A stretch of DNA of 64,000 bases from Nostoc sp. NIES-3756 (lineage in GTDB: Bacteria > Cyanobacteriota > Cyanobacteriia > Cyanobacteriales > Nostocaceae), in the NCBI RefSeq assembly GCF_001548375.1, contig NZ_AP017295.1:1956501-2020500 (forward strand). Reading direction: 5' to 3'. Shown here piece by piece: positions 9,944 through 19,040 of the stretch; the stretch's first letter is position 1, and every line of letters starts with the position of its first letter. A model generated the notes under the pieces. That model saw only the letters and a program-made list of their open reading frames with translations, searched no databases and had not been told where the DNA came from. Made by a program: the position numbers and the translations under genes.

Positions 9944-9980
9944 CTCCCTACTTTCCGTAAAAGGAAGTGGGGAGTTTTTT
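9944..9980 (+). terminator. Rho-independent terminator after the DUF202 gene
   Basis: CTCCC-T-ACTTTCC pairs with GGAAGT-G-GGGAG around a short A-rich loop (one bulged T, one T-G pair), followed at once by TTTTTT. Confidence 0.7.
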
Positions 9981-10129
9981 AATTGACTTCGTACTTATTA
10001 CTTATTTACGCTTATAGCCCTACTTTCAGAGTTAACATTACGATACAGATGTATCCTCTGGAGCATTGTGACACGTAATAATAATATATTCTTGCTGCTT
10101 TTAACGCTTTGTTGCCTTCTTCGCCAACG

Positions 10130-10786
10130 ATGATTATGGTTGAATTTGATGAACAGCTACGCTGCTTAGTTACCCAAGCCTGTGGACATCCACCCGGAAG
10201 CCCTCAGCGTCAAAAGCTGCTCACACAAATTATCCGCTTGACTTCCCGTAGACTTTGGAGAGAAAACACCTTTTACTATCAAGACGCACTGCAACAAACT
10301 TGGTTGTATTTTTGTCGCAACGTTTGTGAAGGTTTGACAGGACAAAAGTATGATCCTACCTACGGTAGTGTGATTACCTGGTTAAACGCCTATTTAAAGC
10401 GCAGGTTACAAGACTTTTACCTCAACCAGAACAAAGAACAAGCGACAACAGTACCTTTAAGAGTCCGCCAATCTAAATCAGGTGACAGTAGTGAAGTTAT
10501 TGATCCTGTAGAAAATTTGGCTGCTGCACCCGAAGCACCACCAATTTTGGAAGAGTTAGAAACTTGGGTAAATACAGACTCAAGTGGAGAACTACGCGGT
10601 ACTCATATTAAAGGTCGTCCTGATGTGAACTGTCAGGTGCTAATTCTCAAACGCTTACCCCCTGAAGTGAGTTGGAAAGAATTGTCTGAGCAATTTGGAC
10701 TACCTATTCCCACCTTGAGTAGTTTCTATCAACGTCAGTGTTTACCACGGTTAAAGAAATTTGCTGAGTCAGAAGGTTTAATTTAA
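10130..10786 (+). CDS. Sigma-70-like protein (region 2 and region 4 folds)
   Basis: About 218 residues. The N-terminal half resembles sigma region 2 (helices LTQIIRLTSRRLWRENTF and DALQQTWLYFCRNV, then ITWLNAYLKRRLQDFY). The C-terminal end is a region-4 type helix-turn-helix (PEVSWKELSEQFGLPIPTLS, ending RLKKFAESEGLI). An acidic, Pro-rich linker separates them. This matches sigma-70-like proteins found widely in filamentous cyanobacteria whose targets are unknown. The frame also opens at TTG 10109; ATG 10130 or 10136 are better starts, though none has a good ribosome site. No anti-sigma gene is adjacent. Confidence 0.75.
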   Translation: MIMVEFDEQLRCLVTQACGHPPGSPQRQKLLTQIIRLTSRRLWRENTFYYQDALQQTWLYFCRNVCEGLTGQKYDPTYGSVITWLNAYLKRRLQDFYLNQNKEQATTVPLRVRQSKSGDSSEVIDPVENLAAAPEAPPILEELETWVNTDSSGELRGTHIKGRPDVNCQVLILKRLPPEVSWKELSEQFGLPIPTLSSFYQRQCLPRLKKFAESEGLI

Positions 10787-10806
10787 AAATTAACTAATAA
10801 ATCTTG

Positions 10807-10868
10807 GCGACAAATGGATGAGTGTAGAGATTCACAGGTGTACATCCCTACATAAATCTATTTGTCGC
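10807..10868. terminator. Long stem-loop between the sigma-like gene and the next gene
   Basis: GCGACAAATGGAT (10807-10819) pairs with ATCTATTTGTCGC (10856-10868), 13 base pairs including one G-U, with a smaller internal TGTAG/CTACA hairpin. It is followed by ATTCTTTTAATAAA. It may terminate the sigma-like gene or be a dispersed palindrome; the weak U-tract leaves this open. Confidence 0.55.
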
Positions 10869-10933
10869 ATTCTTTTAATAAATAAAAGCTACCTATTTTT
10901 CTGACAATCAAAAACTAACTTTTTTTCCATATC

Positions 10934-11551
10934 TTGCCATTTGGACGACCTAAACCAGACTTTGCTATTCAAATTGAACAAGGTAGCCAATCATTTAAAT
11001 TTGAATGGAAAAATGGAATTGGAATTATAGACTTTAATGTGTATCCTAATTTAACTTATCAAAAACTAGCACAAAATTTTAAATTAAACTCAGGAAACAC
11101 AGATGGAAATTTCCGAAAGGCACTAGTCGCCATGAATCAAACTGAATCTGAACGAGAATTTTTTCTAAAATATGCTAAAAGTTTTAATATGGCTAATCAA
11201 AATGTTCCTGTACTCATACCTCAAGCATGGATACAATGGCATTCGCAGTTAAAAAGAAATTTGAATCATAAATCGTATCTGAATATAGATGATATATATC
11301 GAGTAGATTTTGTAGCTTTTTGGAATAATAAAACATTTGCTATTTTTATTGACGATATTAGCCATTATGCTGTTCATCAACAAGGAAAATGGTTAGCCTC
11401 TGAAGAAGAATATTCTAAAAACTTACAGCAGGATAGAAAGTTAATAAAACAAGGTTGGAATGTAATCAGGTTGAGTAATTGGGAGACTAGAAAACAAGAA
11501 TTACTAAATCAAATTATGATTGATTTACAGGAAATAATAGGCTTCTCTTGA
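10934..11551 (+). CDS. PD-(D/E)XK / DUF559-like nuclease-fold protein
   Basis: 205 residues from a TTG codon; a stop at 10916 in the same frame leaves no ATG upstream. The C-terminal half resembles small PD-(D/E)XK endonuclease-fold proteins: RVDFVAFWNNKTFAIFIDD is the expected strand-turn-strand, and DRKLIKQGWNVIRLSNWE matches the conserved R..L...GW.V.R...E tail of DUF559/Vsr-like folds. The usual (D/E)XK is replaced by IDDIS, so activity is doubtful. The N-terminal 100 residues are unrecognised. The AT-rich, Lys/Asn-rich composition differs from its neighbours and may indicate acquisition. No methylase or toxin gene is next to it. Confidence 0.6.
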   Translation: MPFGRPKPDFAIQIEQGSQSFKFEWKNGIGIIDFNVYPNLTYQKLAQNFKLNSGNTDGNFRKALVAMNQTESEREFFLKYAKSFNMANQNVPVLIPQAWIQWHSQLKRNLNHKSYLNIDDIYRVDFVAFWNNKTFAIFIDDISHYAVHQQGKWLASEEEYSKNLQQDRKLIKQGWNVIRLSNWETRKQELLNQIMIDLQEIIGFS

Positions 11552-11604
11552 CCTTCAATAGTTATACTCATTGATTTAAGCTTTTTATATAATTTTTTTC
11601 AAAA

Positions 11605-11631
11605 AAGGGATAAGCAAAACGCCTATCCCTT
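11605..11631 (-). terminator. Terminator hairpin between convergent genes
   Basis: AAGGGATA (11605-11612) pairs perfectly with TATCCCTT (11624-11631). On the minus strand it is followed by TTTTTTGAAAAAAA, which fits a rho-independent terminator for the adenosylhomocysteinase gene. On the plus strand the U-tract is weaker. Confidence 0.75.
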
Positions 11632-11652
11632 AAAAATTAACTAATTAATTGA

Positions 11653-13333
<1,681 letters not shown>

Positions 13334-14956
13334 GTGCGATTTCACTTTTTGGCGATCGCGGGTTCAATGGCTATCACCATTGTCTCTATGCCAAAAGCGA
13401 CAGCCCAGATTCCATTTTTGCAGCAACTACCAGTACCAACCAGTACCAGCAACCAATCGAATAATAAAGTTGTATCTGACTGGGTTTATTTGGATGGTCG
13501 CCGCTTATTCCAGATAGCAGCGACCAACAACAATATTGCAGAACGCAAGGAAAATATTGAGCAGAATCTGCAAGAAATTACTCACAATTATGTCCGCTCA
13601 TCGGCGGCAGAACCTGCTGTACAAGTCCGCACACTCAACGGATTACCAGTAATTTACGTCAACAATCGCTACTTGATGACCATCACTCCTCAAGATGCTA
13701 GCCAGGGAGAGGGTGATGGCTTTGCATTAGCTGAAAGTATTAAAGAGTCGTTAAAACAGGACTTACAACGAGCAAGACAAGAACGACAAACTCAATTTTT
13801 CATCGACCAAGCGAAAATTGCTGGTGCGATCGCCTTAACCATGCTGATCACTAGCTGGGGCGTAACAGGTTGGCAACGCCGTTCCTTAAAATCTGACTTT
13901 TCCCCAGCATTAGAAACCAATCAAATTACAACCCAGTTAAATCAACAGCAGCAGCGACATCTACGAGAAGTTAAAAGAAGACTATTTCAATTCACCCAAA
14001 TAGGCATCTGGGGTGGGGGAAATTTCATTATTTTAGGTTTATTTCCTTACACACGTAGCTTGCAAGTAGCTATTCTCTCAGCAGCCCAAATTCCTTTACG
14101 ATTAGCTGTGGTAGGTGTAGGAACTTATGTGGCGATACGTTTGGCCTATGCACTGATAGATCGTTTTACTACCACCCTCATTAGCAGTGGTGCATTACTC
14201 ACAACTGAGGAAGCCTCAGAACGTCTGCAATTGCGAGTCTCTACATTTTCTGGAGTGACGAAAAGTATTGCCACTATCGTCTGTGTTGGAGTAGGAATTT
14301 TGCTAGCGCTGGTATCGTTGGGTATAGATATCGTTCCTTTACTGGCAGGTGCGAGTTTAGTCGGTGTGGCTGTATCTTTAGCCTCGCAGAACTTAATCAA
14401 AGATGCAATTAACGGCTTCCTAATTATCTTGGAAGACCAGTACGCTTTAGGTGATGTGATTAATGTCGGTAATTTCGGCGGTTTAGTAGAGAATCTTAAT
14501 CTGCGGATGACTCAAATACGCGACTCGGAAGGCAGGTTAATCACAATTCCCAACAGTGAAGTTAAAATTGTGGCTAATCTCTCCAGCCGTTGGTCAAGAG
14601 CCGATTTATCTATACCTGTAGACTATCAGGCTGATATTGACCAAGTTTTGCAGTTGATTGGCGATATAGCCTTAAAGATGGATCAAGACCCCCTCTGGCA
14701 AAGGAAAATTATTGAAACACCGCAAGTATTAGGAATAGATAATTTTGGCGATCGCGGTTTGATTATCCGCGTTTGGATTAAAACTCAACCCCTCAAACAA
14801 TGGGATGTAGCCAGAGAATACCGCCGCCGCCTCAAAATTGCCTTCGATAAAGCAGGTATCTTTATTCCTGTACCACAACAAGCAGTTTGGGTGAATGATA
14901 ATCCCCCTGTACTACACGCTCAGGAGAATGGTAAGGGAGCGGGGAGTGGGGAGTAG
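13334..14956 (+). CDS. MscS-family mechanosensitive channel
   Basis: 540 residues, longer than E. coli MscS (286), with an added N-terminal part. A signal peptide (to about residue 24, ending ATA) precedes a periplasmic region of about 130 residues, then several membrane helices. The pore helix and first beta domain are characteristic: PLLAGASLVGVAVSLASQNL, IKDAINGFLIILEDQYALGD, VVENLNLR-type strand and LITIPNSEV. Such channels open under membrane tension to release osmolytes. The start is GTG, with AGGAGG 7 bases upstream, which is convincing. The C-terminus (after about 500) is short. Confidence 0.9.
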   Translation: MRFHFLAIAGSMAITIVSMPKATAQIPFLQQLPVPTSTSNQSNNKVVSDWVYLDGRRLFQIAATNNNIAERKENIEQNLQEITHNYVRSSAAEPAVQVRTLNGLPVIYVNNRYLMTITPQDASQGEGDGFALAESIKESLKQDLQRARQERQTQFFIDQAKIAGAIALTMLITSWGVTGWQRRSLKSDFSPALETNQITTQLNQQQQRHLREVKRRLFQFTQIGIWGGGNFIILGLFPYTRSLQVAILSAAQIPLRLAVVGVGTYVAIRLAYALIDRFTTTLISSGALLTTEEASERLQLRVSTFSGVTKSIATIVCVGVGILLALVSLGIDIVPLLAGASLVGVAVSLASQNLIKDAINGFLIILEDQYALGDVINVGNFGGLVENLNLRMTQIRDSEGRLITIPNSEVKIVANLSSRWSRADLSIPVDYQADIDQVLQLIGDIALKMDQDPLWQRKIIETPQVLGIDNFGDRGLIIRVWIKTQPLKQWDVAREYRRRLKIAFDKAGIFIPVPQQAVWVNDNPPVLHAQENGKGAGSGE

Positions 14957-15029
14957 GGGAAAAAAGCAGGGGGGCAGGGTGCGGGGAGAAAAGGGGAAGT
15001 CTCTCCCTTGCTCCCTGCTCTCTTGCCTC

Positions 15030-15575
15030 CTATAGATTCTCAACCCATTCTGAAGTGCTGATGATTTTGCTAATGAAACCATCTTGAGCCACTAAAATCG
15101 CTCTATGAAGTTCTTCATCTGTAGCAGCACCGCCGTTATTTTGAAAGGCGAGGGTTCCGGTTGCATCAGAGAGAAATTCTACCGAAAAGCCCAGATGAGC
15201 AGCTTGTCTAGCTGTTGTGTCGCAGCACATTTGTGTCATATATCCACTGATGACGACGGTATCAATACCGTTTTCTCTCAACCAAGTTTCTAATTCCGTT
15301 CCTGTAAAGCTTCCTGGTAATTTTTTCTCAATCAGCAATTTATAAGGAAACTTAGCCACCTCTGGGTGGAGTTCCCATTCTGGAGTTCCTTGTTTAAAGA
15401 TGGGTGTATCTTCCTGTGGTTGCGTGTGTCTCACTACAATCACGGGAATATTTTTTTCATGAGCAGTATTCATGACTTGCAAAATCTTGTCTAAGCTGCT
15501 TGATGGATAGCTGACTGGCAACTTACCAGTGAAATATTCGTTCTGCACATCGATAACTAACAAGGCTCGGTTCAT
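15030..15575 (-). CDS. Isochorismatase-family cysteine hydrolase
   Basis: 181 residues from ATG 15575 ([20 protein letters not shown]). The catalytic triad of the family is visible: D9 (VIDVQNEYF), K84 or K85 ([11 protein letters not shown]) and C117 ([20 protein letters not shown]). Such enzymes hydrolyse amides or vinyl ethers (nicotinamidase, carbamoylsarcosine amidase, isochorismatase types), and the substrate here cannot be told. The frame is open further upstream to 15710, but that stretch overlaps the divergent promoter and lacks family sequence. GGGAGA lies about 10 bases before the preferred ATG. It is divergent from the LexA-box gene. Confidence 0.85.
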   Translation of the reverse strand: MNRALLVIDVQNEYFTGKLPVSYPSSSLDKILQVMNTAHEKNIPVIVVRHTQPQEDTPIFKQGTPEWELHPEVAKFPYKLLIEKKLPGSFTGTELETWLRENGIDTVVISGYMTQMCCDTTARQAAHLGFSVEFLSDATGTLAFQNNGGAATDEELHRAILVAQDGFISKIISTSEWVENL

Positions 15576-15647
15576 GTTGATGAGTCTCCCAGGACACATC
15601 GAACAGTTTAACTTTGATTTCTGCCAACGAAAACTTAACTCTGCAAT

Positions 15648-15676
15648 TTGCCTTTTTAGTACATGTGTACTATAAT
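15648..15676 (+). promoter_or_regulatory. Promoter with embedded LexA (SOS) box
   Basis: TTGCCT (15648-15653), a 17-base spacer and a perfect TATAAT (15671-15676) form a consensus promoter reading toward the gene at 15713. The spacer contains AGTACATGTGTACT (15658-15671), an inverted repeat that fits the published Anabaena LexA box RGTACNNNDGTWCB at every position. LexA bound here would cover the -10 and spacer, so SOS-type repression is the natural inference. Confidence 0.7.
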
Positions 15677-15712
15677 AGATATAGCGTCCAGAAAGCCCAG
15701 TGCCGCGCAACT

Positions 15713-15976
15713 ATGCTCAAACATTACATTCTAAACTTAAATCCAACTGCCAAGCACGAATGGGATCGTTGCATTTTACGTGATCCACTGACTGCAAAGC
15801 GTCCAGATATCGCTAAATTAGTAGCTGAAGCAGTTGGTGCTGATACAGGCAGCTATTTGATCAGTGTGAATATCGAAATCCAGGTTTTAGAACAGGCGGC
15901 TGTACCTCAAAGTGAACAACTTTCACTGCAATTTCCAGAAGTATCTGTGTCAACGTCAATGAGAGAAGCTGCTTAG
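15713..15976 (+). CDS. Small conserved-looking protein, probably LexA-regulated
   Basis: 87 residues from ATG 15713 (MLKHYILNLNPTAKHEWDRC). The frame is open to 15614, but that part overlaps the promoter, so the internal ATG is chosen; it lies about 30 bases after the predicted transcription start. I do not recognise a family. The protein is soluble, with no signal or membrane segment, a single Cys and an alternating hydrophobic stretch (YLISVNIEIQVLEQ) suggesting beta strands. The promoter with a LexA box suggests a role in DNA-damage or stress response, which is inference from the site only. Confidence 0.7.
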   Translation: MLKHYILNLNPTAKHEWDRCILRDPLTAKRPDIAKLVAEAVGADTGSYLISVNIEIQVLEQAAVPQSEQLSLQFPEVSVSTSMREAA

Positions 15977-15989
15977 TACAGTCGATAAT

Positions 15990-16088
15990 ATTCACTCTGT
16001 GGCTCTGTGCCTCTGTGGTTAATTTTCTCCCACAGAGTCACGTTCGGCAAAGCCGTTCCCGCAGGGTAGGCACAGAGAGCAGAGTAAT
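15990..16088. repeat. Dispersed CTCTGTGCCTCTGTGG-type repeat
   Basis: The repeat begins with CTCTGTGGCTCTGTGCCTCT and later contains the complementary CCACAGAGTCAC and GGCACAGAGAGCAGAG, so the segment can fold on itself. In the middle is CGTTCGGCAAAGCCGTTCCC. Related sequences occur at 17380-17447 and 41205-41270. This is a multi-copy intergenic element, function unknown. Confidence 0.55.
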
Positions 16089-16092
16089 AATT

Positions 16093-16152
16093 ATGTCTGG
16101 TAATTACGGGAAAATCCCACCATCAAATATGAGAAGAGGAAGTGGAAGATAA
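16093..16152 (+). CDS. Candidate 19-residue peptide ending in RGSGR (PatS-like C-terminus)
   Basis: A short frame, ATG 16093 to TAA 16150-16152, reads MSGNYGKIPPSNMRRGSGR. The last five residues are exactly the PatS pentapeptide that blocks HetR and patterns heterocysts in Anabaena, and in PatS it is also C-terminal. An internal ATG at 16129 would give MRRGSGR. The upstream AGAGCAGAG is at best a weak ribosome site. The peptide has no signal sequence and differs from the known PatS N-terminus. It lies just after a dispersed repeat and in purine-rich sequence, so chance origin is possible. It is listed because the match is exact and the organism type fits. Confidence 0.35.
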   Translation: MSGNYGKIPPSNMRRGSGR

Positions 16153-16184
16153 AGGGGGAAATCTTCTGTATTATATCCCTTTTC

Positions 16185-16215
16185 TTGTGCAATGTCAGTG
16201 AATTTTCACTATAAT
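16185..16215 (+). promoter_or_regulatory. Possible promoter of the coiled-coil protein gene
   Basis: A perfect TATAAT (16210-16215) in the context CACTATAATAGATATA closely matches the -10 region of the LexA-box promoter at 15671 (TACTATAATAGATATA). A candidate -35, TTGTGC (16185-16190), is at a long 19-base spacing. The transcript would begin about 110 bases before the next ATG. No LexA box is present. Confidence 0.4.
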
Positions 16216-16332
16216 AGATATATAACGCAAAGTAAAACCAAGTAACTATTTTGACCACTAGCAACAAGAATTTATAAGCGGTAGAAGATATCCGCTAGTT
16301 CATGCAATCGAATTGAGAGGAAGATTGTTTTA

Positions 16333-16704
16333 ATGATGCAATTGAATCATTATCCATCAGCGATCGCTCAAGCTGCCCAAAGAGTGAACGAAGTAGACTC
16401 ACAGTTGATGGCAGTACAGCAACAAATTAACCGCTTTGAAGGTAATGCAGATCGTACCGCCGCCTTTGAGATGGACTTAAAAAATGATGCCCAACGCCGG
16501 GCGCGTCGTTTTGAAGTCCTCTTGGTGAACCAGGAATATCAAAAGGCGATGGATACACTCATCCAATTAACCGCAGAAAAAGCCAATGCGATCGCACATT
16601 TAGAATATCTGCGTAATCAGTTTAGTGTGGCTAAACTAGAAGCCAGATTGAAAATTGCCCAACAACTCACAGATTATGAATCTAGGGAATTAGTTGGATT
16701 ATAG
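16333..16704 (+). CDS. Small coiled-coil protein, unknown function
   Basis: 123 residues, starting at one of two adjacent ATGs; GAGAGGAAG lies upstream. Nearly the whole sequence is charged and helical with heptad-like spacing (VNEVDSQLMAVQQQINRFEG and KANAIAHLEYLRNQFSVAKL), so a long coiled coil or helical hairpin is likely. It has no Cys, signal peptide or membrane segment. It stands alone, followed by heptamer repeats. I do not recognise it; it may be a cyanobacterial lineage-specific protein. Confidence 0.7.
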   Translation: MMQLNHYPSAIAQAAQRVNEVDSQLMAVQQQINRFEGNADRTAAFEMDLKNDAQRRARRFEVLLVNQEYQKAMDTLIQLTAEKANAIAHLEYLRNQFSVAKLEARLKIAQQLTDYESRELVGL

Positions 16705-16804
16705 TCATTAGTCATTGGTCATTGGTCATTGGTCATTAGTTTTGGACTATTGACTGTTGACTGTTGACTGTTGACTGTTGACTGTTAACTATGGACTATT
16801 GACT
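16702..16804. repeat. Long heptamer STRR cluster
   Basis: About 100 bases made almost wholly of tandem heptamers: first GTCATTA/GTCATTG units, then four TGACTGT units in a row, ending inside the last codons of the convergent [2Fe-2S] gene. It is the longest such cluster in the window and separates two convergent genes. Confidence 0.85.
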
Positions 16805-17350
16805 ACAAGGATGTTCAGCAGTTAAATAACTTTCTAACAGAGATGCGATCGCCTCTGGATGAATTTTCTTGTATTTCTTTTTACCCAACATGAGGACACA
16901 GTTAGGGGCGCTGCTACAGCGTTTTTGACAATCGGTGTGTTCTATTTCTACTTTGTCACGTAAACCGCGATCGCACAAAGTTTTTTCTAATTCTGACAGT
17001 AAACCTTTACCACCACGTTTAACACAACCAGCTTTCTGACATACCATAATTTTAGCTGGTGGTGCTAATGGTATTTGGTTAATTGTATCGCTGGCTATGA
17101 CTTGATAAGCTTTGAGTTTAATTGTGCCTGTATGTTTATTTAACTTACAGACACCATAAATATTGATTATTTCACCTATTTCTAAAGAAGAAGTTAGAGA
17201 ACCACGTAATTTTTTTGGTAGTTTAACTAATACATCTCCAGAGGGAACTGCCAAACTTAAATATTTAACCTTTCTGGGTTTCTTACCAACAAAACCCAGA
17301 AAATTACCCTCAAGATTAAACTCTGATAACGTCAAAAATTTATCACCCAT
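16796..17350 (-). CDS. Thioredoxin-like [2Fe-2S] ferredoxin-domain protein of the nif cluster
   Basis: 184 residues. The N-terminal half (about 8-85) is a beta-rich, OB-like segment (VLVKLPKKLRGSLTSSLEIG, IINIYGVCKLNKHTG). The C-terminal half is a thioredoxin-like ferredoxin fold with the cluster cysteines C104, C109, C141, C145 and C151 (KIMVCQKAGCVKRGGKG and TDCQKRCSSAPNCVLMLG). It probably carries a [2Fe-2S] cluster and transfers electrons. It is the last gene of the nifV-nifZ-nifT group, about 105 bases after nifT, as in other heterocyst formers, so a role in nitrogenase maturation or electron supply is likely but unproven. Confidence 0.82.
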   Translation of the reverse strand: MGDKFLTLSEFNLEGNFLGFVGKKPRKVKYLSLAVPSGDVLVKLPKKLRGSLTSSLEIGEIINIYGVCKLNKHTGTIKLKAYQVIASDTINQIPLAPPAKIMVCQKAGCVKRGGKGLLSELEKTLCDRGLRDKVEIEHTDCQKRCSSAPNCVLMLGKKKYKKIHPEAIASLLESYLTAEHPCSQ

Positions 17351-17379
17351 CTTACTTCTTCATGTAGGGTTGACAGTAA

Positions 17380-17447
17380 AATACTCTGTGTCTCCGTGCC
17401 TCTGTGGTAAAAGATTCTTAACCACGGAGACACAGAGGCACAGAGAA
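17380..17447. repeat. Dispersed CTCTGTG / CACAGAG inverted repeat
   Basis: CTCTGTGTCTCCGTGCCTCT followed by GTGGT, a short spacer, and then ACCACGGAGACACAGAGGCA form imperfect complementary arms of about 25 bases. The element lies between nifT and the [2Fe-2S] protein gene. It is the same family as 15990-16088 and 41205-41270. Confidence 0.65.
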
Positions 17448-17454
17448 AGAATTG

Positions 17455-17658
17455 CTAATCCAGTCTTTTCGCTTCCAAGGTTTTAGGTAAATTAGCTACA
17501 TCGGGTATTTCTTTAAACTCTAATTCCCAACCATTGGCTAGAGTCAGAACTTTTCCTTCCGCACCGTCTGTTTGTTTCACAACTACTTCTTCTAAATCTT
17601 TTTTAGGAACGTAGACTGTTAAGTTACCGGCATCATTCACTCGTAACATCACTTTCAT
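17455..17658 (-). CDS. nifT: NifT/FixU protein
   Basis: 67 residues, normal for NifT. The sequence MKVMLRVNDAGNLTVYVPKK, then DLEE and GWELEFKEIP matches the family. NifT is linked to nitrogenase, probably iron-molybdenum cofactor maturation, but its exact role is unknown and it is often dispensable. The start lies inside the end of nifZ (26-base overlap), so the two are translationally coupled. The C-terminus LPKTLEAKRLD is complete. Confidence 0.93.
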   Translation of the reverse strand: MKVMLRVNDAGNLTVYVPKKDLEEVVVKQTDGAEGKVLTLANGWELEFKEIPDVANLPKTLEAKRLD

Positions 17659-17920
17659 TGTTTTCCTCAGCAGATTCTATTTCTTTTGCTTTACAACCGA
17701 CTATGATTCCCTTCTCCAAGAAATGCACGGCATAAATATAGGAACGTTGCAAAAATGTACCTATACTAGCTACGTAACCTATCTCTCCTTTTTTGGCTAA
17801 AATCTCCCCAATGTCTCTGCCGGGAAATGTGCCATCATTCTTAATTTGTTTGCGGAGTCTGACTTTTTCTCCTACTTCATACTCTGGTTCTGAATCTAAC
17901 TCGTATTCATCGCGCTGCAT
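17633..17920 (-). CDS. nifZ: NifZ, nitrogenase maturation protein
   Basis: 95 residues. NifZ helps form the P-cluster of the MoFe protein in studied bacteria. The typical core is present: EYEVGEKVRLRKQIKNDGTF, DIGEILAKKGEIGYVASIGT and FLQRSYIYAVHFLEKGIIVG. The acidic N- and C-terminal tails are usual. The gene overlaps the end of nifV by 14 bases and the start of nifT by 26 bases, showing a tight operon nifV-nifZ-nifT on the minus strand. Confidence 0.94.
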   Translation of the reverse strand: MQRDEYELDSEPEYEVGEKVRLRKQIKNDGTFPGRDIGEILAKKGEIGYVASIGTFLQRSYIYAVHFLEKGIIVGCKAKEIESAEENNESDVTSE

Positions 17921-19040
17921 GAGAATACCTCTGTTCTTTTACCAAGTTCAACAGTTCTTCTATAGTCAAACTGCGTTTTTTCTTAACTGACTGTTGGCGT
18001 ACTGCATCTAAAACAGCCTGGGTTTCTTCTGGGTTCAAGAAAATTCCGTGCTGTTCTAATAAGTTAGAAACTAAATGTCTTCCTGAATGTTTACCTAGTA
18101 CTAAACGGCGTTCCCAACCAACTTCTTCCGGTGCGAATGGTTCATAGGTATCAGGATTTTGCAGTACACCATGTGCATGAATACCTGATTCGTGAGCAAA
18201 GGTATTTTCACCAACGATCGCCTTCCAAGGTGGTACATTAGCACCAGAAGCTGTTGCTACTAGTTGCGATAGTTCCAACAAACGGGGTGTATCAATACCC
18301 ATATCTACGCCATAGATGCGTTTGATAGCCATCACAACTTCTTCTAAGGCGGCGTTACCAGCTCGCTCACCCAACCCAATCACGGTAGTATTGACAGATG
18401 CAGCACCAGCTTTAATTCCTGCTAAGGCGTTAGCTGTCGCCATGCCAAAATCATTGTGAGTGTGAACTTCTACAGGAATGTTTAAAGCTGAGACGAGTAG
18501 CTTAACTTTTCCGTAGGTGGTGAAAGGATCTAGCACTCCTACTGTGTCGCAGAAACGAAACCGGGATGCACCCCATTCTTGAGCGTATAATGCGACATCC
18601 AAGAGGAAGTTTTCATCAGCTCTGGAGGAATCTTCTCCTCCTACTGCAACCCAAAGACCTTGATCAACGGCAAAGCTGATACAATCTTTGAGTCTTTGCA
18701 GACTTACCCGCCATTGTCCGTGGAATTTCGCGGCGATTTGAATACCGGAAACGGGGATGGCGATATGCACCCGCTTCATTCCACAAGCGATGGAAGCTTT
18801 GATATCTGAGATAACGGCGCGGTTCCAAGCTAGGAGGTTGGCATTTAAACCTAAGTTAGAAATTGCACATATAGCACGCATTTCTTCCTCACCCATCGCT
18901 GGAATCCCAACTTCTAATTCAGGTACACCGATGGTATCGAGAAATTTAGCGATCGCAACTTTCTCTTCTAAGGTAAAAGCAACACCTGCGGCTTGCTCAC
19001 CATCACGTAATGTAGTGTCATTAATGAGAACTTTATTCAT
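17907..19040 (-). CDS. nifV: Homocitrate synthase NifV
   Basis: 377 residues. It condenses acetyl-CoA with 2-oxoglutarate to homocitrate, the organic part of the nitrogenase iron-molybdenum cofactor. The HMGL-like TIM-barrel motifs are clear: INDTTLRDGEQAAGVAF (metal and substrate residues D8, R12, D13), VHTHNDFGMATANALAGIKA (metal ligands H193 and H195), and GERAGNAALEEV. The C-terminal LPD-type region AHESGIHAHGVLQNPDTYEP confirms the synthase family. AGAGGG lies upstream of the ATG. It overlaps nifZ by 14 bases. In heterocyst formers the gene is expected to be expressed under nitrogen stress. Confidence 0.96.
   Translation of the reverse strand: MNKVLINDTTLRDGEQAAGVAFTLEEKVAIAKFLDTIGVPELEVGIPAMGEEEMRAICAISNLGLNANLLAWNRAVISDIKASIACGMKRVHIAIPVSGIQIAAKFHGQWRVSLQRLKDCISFAVDQGLWVAVGGEDSSRADENFLLDVALYAQEWGASRFRFCDTVGVLDPFTTYGKVKLLVSALNIPVEVHTHNDFGMATANALAGIKAGAASVNTTVIGLGERAGNAALEEVVMAIKRIYGVDMGIDTPRLLELSQLVATASGANVPPWKAIVGENTFAHESGIHAHGVLQNPDTYEPFAPEEVGWERRLVLGKHSGRHLVSNLLEQHGIFLNPEETQAVLDAVRQQSVKKKRSLTIEELLNLVKEQRYSHAAR

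Noticed and set aside
16702..16804. Regular repeats that at first glance suggest a CRISPR array
   Set aside because: The unit is only 7 bases with no spacers; this is an STRR cluster.
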